DNA from: Rhizobiaceae bacterium
GTDB taxonomy: Bacteria; Pseudomonadota; Alphaproteobacteria; Rhizobiales; Rhizobiaceae
DNA: 64,000 nt
Direction of reading: 5' to 3'
Assembly (NCBI GenBank): GCA_025698895.1
Contig: JAILWO010000002.1
Coordinates: 558,001 to 622,000, forward strand
Below are positions 58,894-64,000 of the stretch, in pieces. Position numbers and translations under genes: made by a program. The notes beneath the pieces are model-generated. The model was not told where the DNA came from, ran no database searches, and saw nothing but the letters and a program-made list of their open reading frames with translations. Every line of letters begins with the position of its first letter. Position 1 is the stretch's first letter.

Positions 58894-61860
58894 ATGGCCC
58901 AGGCCAGGAAGGACCCGGCGCGCCAAGGCGCGGGCGCCGCGCTGAAGCTGGAATTCGAGCCGCTGGAGCCGCTCGACGCCGATGATGCGGCCGAGGCGCT
59001 GGACGATCTGCGCGAGCAGGCCGCCGAGGCCGGCTGCAGTCGCCTCGCCGCGGTGCTCGAGGCCGGCGGGGCGCAGGGCGATTTCCTCGCGGCCGCGCTC
59101 GACCTGTCGCACTTCCTACGCGACGCGGCCCGGCGCATGCCCGAGGCGCTGGAGCGCCTGCTTGACGAGAGCGTGGACCAGCGCCTCGAATCCGTTCGCG
59201 AGCAGATCGGCCTGCTGGCGGCCGATGCCGACATGACCGAGGGCGAGTTGATGAAGCGCCTTCGGCGGCTCAAGGGCGAGGCGCATTTCCTGATCGCGCT
59301 GGAGGACCTGGCGGGCAAGGAACGGGCGCGGCGGACCGTGCGCCGTCTTTCGGCACTGGCGGATGCCTGCATCGGGGCCGCGATCGGCTGGCTGCTGGCC
59401 GATGCAGGCCGGCAGGGAAAGCTGAGGGTGCCGGACGCGGGCAGACCCGCCGAGGGATCGGGGCTGATCGTGCTCGGCATGGGCAAGCTCGGCGCGAACG
59501 AGCTGAATTTCTCCTCCGACATCGACCTCGTCGTGTTCTTCGAGCCCGATGCCGGGGCGGTCGCCGATCCTATGGAGGCGACGGAGCTTTTCGCGCGCCT
59601 GACGCGACGGCTCGTGCGCATCCTGCAGGAGCGCACCGGCGACGGCTACGTGTTTCGCACCGACCTGAGACTGCGGCCCGATCCCGGCTCGACGCCGCTG
59701 GCGATTCCGGTCGAGGCGGCGCTGAACTATTACGAGGGCCGCGGCCAGAACTGGGAGCGCGCGGCGATGATCAAGGCGCGGCCAGTGGCCGGCGACATCA
59801 AGGCCGGCGAGGCGTTCCTGCGCGAGCTGCATCCGTTCGTGTGGCGCAAATACATGGACTACGCGGCGATCGCCGACGTCCATTCGATCAAGCGCCAGAT
59901 CCACGCCCACAAGGGGCATGGCGAGATCGCCGTGCGCGGCCACAACGTGAAGCTGGGACGGGGCGGCATCCGCGAGATCGAGTTCTTCGTGCAGACCCAG
60001 CAGCTCATCGCCGGCGGGCGCTTCGAGGAATTGCGCGGGCGCGAGACGGTGGCCATGCTCGGCCAGCTCGCCCAACATGGCTGGATCGACGCCGAGACCG
60101 CGCCCGCGCTGGAGGCGAGATACTGGTTCCTGCGTGACGTCGAGCACGCGATCCAGATGGTCGCCGACGAGCAGACGCACTCGCTTCCCGAGGACGACGA
60201 GGAGCTGCGGCGCATCGCGCTGATGCTCCGCTTCGGGGACGAGGCGGAGTTCTCCGCCGCGTTCCGTGCATCGCTGACGGAGGTGGAGACCTATTACGCG
60301 GCGCTGTTCGAGACCGCGCCGCAGCTTTCGGCCGGTGTCGGCAACCTCGTCTTCACGGGCGACGTGGACGACCCGGACACGCTGCGCACGCTGCAAGGCA
60401 TGGGCTTCGAGCGGGCCAGCGACATCTGCCGCGTCATCCGCACCTGGCATTTCGGCCGCTACCGCGCGACCCGCTCTTCCGAGGCCCGCGAGCGGCTGAC
60501 CGAACTCACCCCGGCGCTGCTGAAGACGTTCGGGGAGACAAAACGCGCCGACGAGGCGATGCTGCGCTTCGACGAGTTCGTGGCGGGGCTGCCGGCCGGC
60601 ATCCAGCTCTTTTCGCTGCTGCAGAACAATCCTTCGCTCCTGAAGCTCATCGCCACCATCATGGCGGCCGCGCCGCGCCTGGCGTCGATCATCACGAGAC
60701 GGCCGCACGTTTTCGACGGCCTGCTCGACCCCGCCCTCATGGCCGAGTTGCCGGACAAGGCCTATCTGGCGGGACGGCTCGAAGCCTTCCTGGACGTCTC
60801 GCGCGCCTATGAGGAAACGCTCGACCGGCTGCGCATCTTCGCGGCCGAGCAGAAGTTCCTGATCGGTATCAGGCTCCTGACCGGCGCCATCGACGCCACG
60901 CGCGCCGGCAAGGCCTTCTCGGACCTTGCGGACCTGACGATCGGAGCCGCGCTGGAAGCCGTCGAGGACGAATTCGCCCATCGTCACGGCAAGGTGGCAG
61001 GCGGTCGCGTCGCGATTCTGGGCATGGGCAAGCTCGGCAGCCGCGAACTCACCGCGGGCTCCGACGTCGATCTGATCCTGCTCTACGATCATGACGAAAG
61101 CGCGGAGGCGTCCGACGGCGACAAGCCGCTCGATCCAACAGTTTACTACACTAGGTTGACTCAGCGTCTGATCGCGGCGGTGTCTGCCCCAACGGCCGAG
61201 GGCGTGCTGTACGAACTCGACCTCAGGCTCCGGCCCTCCGGCAATCAGGGCCCGGTGGCGACGCCGCTAGCCGCCTTCGCCAAATACCAGCGCAACGAGG
61301 CCTGGACCTGGGAGCACATGGCGCTGACCCGAGCACGGCCGATGGCGGGCGACGAGAGCCTGCGCGAGGCGGTGAGCCGGGAGATCGAGGCCATCCTCGC
61401 CATGCCCCGCGAGCCCCAAAAGGTCGAGGCGGACGCCGTAGAGATGCGGGCCACGATCGAGAAGGAAAAGCCGCCGCGCGACGTCCACGACCTCAAGCTC
61501 GCGAAGGGCGGACTGATCGACCTGGAATTCATCGCGCAGGTGGCCGGCCTGACTGGCCGCGTGACGGGCGAGACGCGAACGGCCGCGACCGCCGAGGCGC
61601 TGGCGCGGCTTGCGCCCGACTGGGCCGACGCGCAGGCGCGCGGCGACCTCGTGGCCGCGCATGGGCTTTACTCCAAGCTGTCGCAGATCACGCGGCTTTG
61701 CCTGACCGGACCGTTCGATCGCGAGGAGGCGCCGCCCGGCATGATCGACCTGGTGCTGGGCAGCACCGGTTTTCCCGACATGAAGGTGCTGGAAGCCGAG
61801 CTGAAGGAGACGCAGCAGACGGTGCGCTCGCATTTCGAGCGCCTGCTTGGCGGAGGTTGA
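58894..61860 (+). CDS. glnE: Glutamine synthetase adenylyltransferase/deadenylyltransferase GlnE
   Basis: A 988-residue bifunctional enzyme that switches glutamine synthetase off by adenylylation and on by removing AMP, under control of PII proteins. Two nucleotidyltransferase domains are visible: the N-terminal one with GMGKLGANELNFSSDIDLVV (about 193-212) and the C-terminal one with GMGKLGSRELTAGSDVDLIL (about 708-727), each followed by helical PII-binding regions (DVHDLKLAKGGLIDLEFIAQ). Full length for the family. It starts 10 bp after the sensor kinase. Confidence 0.95.
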   Translation: MAQARKDPARQGAGAALKLEFEPLEPLDADDAAEALDDLREQAAEAGCSRLAAVLEAGGAQGDFLAAALDLSHFLRDAARRMPEALERLLDESVDQRLESVREQIGLLAADADMTEGELMKRLRRLKGEAHFLIALEDLAGKERARRTVRRLSALADACIGAAIGWLLADAGRQGKLRVPDAGRPAEGSGLIVLGMGKLGANELNFSSDIDLVVFFEPDAGAVADPMEATELFARLTRRLVRILQERTGDGYVFRTDLRLRPDPGSTPLAIPVEAALNYYEGRGQNWERAAMIKARPVAGDIKAGEAFLRELHPFVWRKYMDYAAIADVHSIKRQIHAHKGHGEIAVRGHNVKLGRGGIREIEFFVQTQQLIAGGRFEELRGRETVAMLGQLAQHGWIDAETAPALEARYWFLRDVEHAIQMVADEQTHSLPEDDEELRRIALMLRFGDEAEFSAAFRASLTEVETYYAALFETAPQLSAGVGNLVFTGDVDDPDTLRTLQGMGFERASDICRVIRTWHFGRYRATRSSEARERLTELTPALLKTFGETKRADEAMLRFDEFVAGLPAGIQLFSLLQNNPSLLKLIATIMAAAPRLASIITRRPHVFDGLLDPALMAELPDKAYLAGRLEAFLDVSRAYEETLDRLRIFAAEQKFLIGIRLLTGAIDATRAGKAFSDLADLTIGAALEAVEDEFAHRHGKVAGGRVAILGMGKLGSRELTAGSDVDLILLYDHDESAEASDGDKPLDPTVYYTRLTQRLIAAVSAPTAEGVLYELDLRLRPSGNQGPVATPLAAFAKYQRNEAWTWEHMALTRARPMAGDESLREAVSREIEAILAMPREPQKVEADAVEMRATIEKEKPPRDVHDLKLAKGGLIDLEFIAQVAGLTGRVTGETRTAATAEALARLAPDWADAQARGDLVAAHGLYSKLSQITRLCLTGPFDREEAPPGMIDLVLGSTGFPDMKVLEAELKETQQTVRSHFERLLGGG

Positions 61861-61899
61861 GACCGCGCGGCCCCGGACCGCGCGGCCGACATTGTTTCC

Positions 61900-63492
61900 C
61901 TATTTCGCCGGGACGAGCTCGGGGCAATCCCGGTCCTCGTGAGGATCGGCCGCGGCTTCCGCGCCGCCGATCGGCGGCAGGCCGCGCAGGACGATCAGGG
62001 CCAGGATCGCGGTCGCGACCAGCAGACCGGCGCTGATCGCGGCCGCCAGCGAAAAGGCGGAGGAGTAGGCCGCCCGCGCCGTCCAGGTGACGGCGTCGGC
62101 CAGGTCCGGTGGCAGCGTGGCGGCCGCCCCGATCGCGCCTCCGATCGTGTCGCGCGCCGCCGTGGCCGCGTCGCCGGGCAGATCGGCCGGCAGGGACCTG
62201 GCCATGGCCAGCCGGTATACCGCCGCCGCGATCGAACCCAGCACGGCGATGCCCAGCGCGCCACCGAACTCGGCACTCGTCTCGGAGATCGCAGCGGCCG
62301 AACCGGCCCGCTCGGGCGGCGCGACACCGACCACGAGGTCGGTGGTCATGGTGAAGACCGGGACAAGGCCGATCGACAGGATCGTGGTGCCGGCCACGAT
62401 CGCCGCCAGCGACCACTCGCCGCCCGCCTGCGCCAGAACCAGGAAGCCCACGGCTGCCACCACCAGCCCCGATGCCATCAGCCGCGAGGGCTTCATGCGA
62501 TGCGCCACGCGTGGCGTGATCTGCGCCCCGACGATGAAGGCGATCGCGCCCGGCAGGCTCCAGAGGCCGGCCCTGAGCGGCGTCATGCCAAGCACGAGCT
62601 GCAGATATTGCGCCACCATCAGGAAGGAAGCGAAAGCGGCGAAGAAGGCTGCGATATTGATCGCGAGCGAGGCCGAAAAGGCCGGGAAGCGGAACAGCGA
62701 CAGGTCGATCAGCGGGTCGGCCAGCCTCGTCTGCCGCCGCGCGAAGACCCAGCCCAGAACGATGCCCCCGGCGATCGCGGCGAAGGCGAGGGTGGAAGCG
62801 CCTTCGGTCGCGATTTCCTTCAGCCCGAAGATGACCGAAAGGACGGCCACCAGCGACAGCGCGGCGCTGGCCAGGTCCAGCCGGCCGGCATTCTCGTCGC
62901 GGAACTCGGGCAGAAGGACCGGCCCCAGCGCAAGAAGCAGCGCCATGATCGGCAGCGCGATCAGGAAGACCGAGCCCCACCAGAAATATTGCAGCATCAC
63001 CCCGCCCACCAGCGGGCCGAGCGCACCGCCGGCCGAGAACGAGGTGATCCAGATGCCGATCGCCAAGGTGCGCTGGCGCGGATCGTGAAACATGTTCCGG
63101 AGCAGGGACAGCGTGGATGGCGCCAGCGTTGCCGCGGCCACGCCAAGCACGGCACGGGCGAAGATCAGCATTTCGGGTGTGGTCGAGAAGGCCGCCAGCA
63201 CCGAGGCCGCGCCGAACGCCACCGCGCCGATCATCAGCAGTTTGCGCCGGCCGATGCGATCGCCCAGCGTGCCCATGGTGATCAGCGAGCCGGCGACGAG
63301 GAAGCCGTATATGTCGACGATCCAGAGAAGCTGCGCGCCGGTCGGCTTCAGGTCGGCCGTCAAATGCGGGATGGCGAGGTTGAGGACGGTGAGGTCCATC
63401 GAATAGAGCAGGCAGGGCAGGGCGAGCACCGCCAGCCCGATCCATTCGCGGCGGCCGGCCTTCGCTCCGACGCCCGTTTCTTGATTCGACAT
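61900..63492 (-). CDS. MFS transporter, DHA2 (14-helix drug/H+ antiporter) family
   Basis: A 530-residue efflux protein with 14 predicted helices. Motif A of the major facilitator family is present between helices 2 and 3 (TLGDRIGRRKLLM) and motif C-like GALGPLVGGVML in helix 5, which marks exporters. D33 in SMDLTVLNLAIPHL is the DHA2 helix-1 signature; the closest named type is SmvA-like exporters of quaternary ammonium compounds and dyes. The substrate here is unknown. Confidence 0.9.
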   Translation of the reverse strand: MSNQETGVGAKAGRREWIGLAVLALPCLLYSMDLTVLNLAIPHLTADLKPTGAQLLWIVDIYGFLVAGSLITMGTLGDRIGRRKLLMIGAVAFGAASVLAAFSTTPEMLIFARAVLGVAAATLAPSTLSLLRNMFHDPRQRTLAIGIWITSFSAGGALGPLVGGVMLQYFWWGSVFLIALPIMALLLALGPVLLPEFRDENAGRLDLASAALSLVAVLSVIFGLKEIATEGASTLAFAAIAGGIVLGWVFARRQTRLADPLIDLSLFRFPAFSASLAINIAAFFAAFASFLMVAQYLQLVLGMTPLRAGLWSLPGAIAFIVGAQITPRVAHRMKPSRLMASGLVVAAVGFLVLAQAGGEWSLAAIVAGTTILSIGLVPVFTMTTDLVVGVAPPERAGSAAAISETSAEFGGALGIAVLGSIAAAVYRLAMARSLPADLPGDAATAARDTIGGAIGAAATLPPDLADAVTWTARAAYSSAFSLAAAISAGLLVATAILALIVLRGLPPIGGAEAAADPHEDRDCPELVPAK

Positions 63493-63585
63493 TTGCTCAC
63501 TCCACGATCACGGTCAGGCTTGCACTGGCCGCATCCATATCCGAACCCTACTGACGGCAACCTGTCAGGAGCCGGTCTCGAAAAT

Positions 63586-63927
63586 TCAGTCCGCGGCGCG
63601 CACCTCGATCGTGCCAGTTCTGGCAAGCGGGATGCCCTCCGCCAGACGCAGCGCCTCCGCCTCGTCGCTGGCCTCCACCAGGATGAAGCCGACCAGTTGT
63701 TCCTTGGTTTCGGCAAAGGGACCGTCCACGACGGTCGCACGGCCCTCGCGCACGCGAAGCGACTTCGCCGACGAGACGCCGCCGAGCGCATGGGCGACCA
63801 CCAGATGCCCCTTGGCCTCCAGCTCACGATCATAGGCAAGCGAGTCTTCGGTCAGCTTCTTGAGCTGGGCGGAGGTGTATCGCGCGAAGGCTTCGGGCGT
63901 GTGGTAGACGAGGCAGACATGGCGCAT
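63586..63927 (-). CDS. YciI-like (YCII-related domain) protein
   Basis: A 113-residue ferredoxin-like YCII domain protein (MRHVCLVYHTPEAFARYTSA, GRATVVDGPFAETKEQLVGF, EALRLAEGIPLARTGTIEVR). Such proteins are often encoded next to ECF sigma factor genes; a neighbour on the right would be outside the window. Function unknown, with weak enzymatic activity reported for YciI itself. ATG 63927 marks the domain start; the longer open frame upstream is not supported. Confidence 0.85.
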   Translation of the reverse strand: MRHVCLVYHTPEAFARYTSAQLKKLTEDSLAYDRELEAKGHLVVAHALGGVSSAKSLRVREGRATVVDGPFAETKEQLVGFILVEASDEAEALRLAEGIPLARTGTIEVRAAD

Positions 63928-64000
63928 TTCTTCGGTCCTCCAGCGTGGCCTGTGACCCGAGGACGACGGATGCCGACCGGAACCGACATTCATGGAACCG

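Overview
The window is high-GC chromosomal DNA from an alphaproteobacterium of the order Hyphomicrobiales (Rhizobiales), probably the Mesorhizobium/Phyllobacteriaceae side. The case rests on a Ros/MucR zinc-finger regulator, a seven-gene Mrp/Pha cation antiporter operon, an RcGTA-type gene transfer agent cluster, and the order feuP-feuQ / cycHJKL / degP / two-component pair / glnE, which is the order known from Sinorhizobium meliloti. The assignment comes from gene content and order only; no search was run.

Layout. 1-1405: edge of a prolyl oligopeptidase gene and msrB (minus strand). 1760-7640: mrpABCDEFG, seven genes that overlap or nearly touch. 7892-10289: mucR with a strong terminator, then a small unknown gene, a DnaA-C-terminal-like DNA-binding protein and its DUF6456 partner. 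10294-20068: sufE, DUF5330, a membrane sensor kinase with a peptidoglycan-binding partner, DUF1491, DUF2336, a DUF1254/DUF1214 pair and a run of very small conserved genes. 20079-27465: PBP1A, a small lipoprotein, DUF982, an Rrf2 regulator with a methyltransferase, a TetR/DUF1772 divergent pair with two clear operators, an SDR oxidoreductase and a diguanylate cyclase.

27677-30813 is a complete IS1595-family transposon of 3137 bp with matching terminal inverted repeats and an exact 8-bp target duplication. Besides its transposase it carries AT-rich passenger DNA: a series of hairpins including a 72-nt tRNA-like sequence, a small basic protein, and two overlapping genes of unknown function (305 aa soluble, 164 aa with four membrane segments). 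This is the best candidate in the window for an undescribed system. The element landed 2 bp upstream of a TTGACA box in front of the next cluster.

31215-46461 is an RcGTA-like gene transfer agent cluster from large terminase to the megatron baseplate protein, plus a holin-like gene. Its gene junctions are either the usual 4-bp overlaps or are filled with repeats: inverted arrays of 7-bp units, a repeat whose hairpin stem covaries between copies, a 147-bp tandem duplication and a run of 12 G. The head-tail connector gene (gp6) is frameshifted and the tail chaperone lacks a normal start codon, so the GTA may be decaying. 46505-61860: a FeuN-like periplasmic protein with FeuP/FeuQ, a surface lipoprotein, cytochrome c maturation genes cycHJKL, a hydrolase-OsmC fusion, a DegP-type protease, a second two-component pair and glnE. 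The window closes with a DHA2-type MFS exporter and a YciI-like protein on the minus strand.
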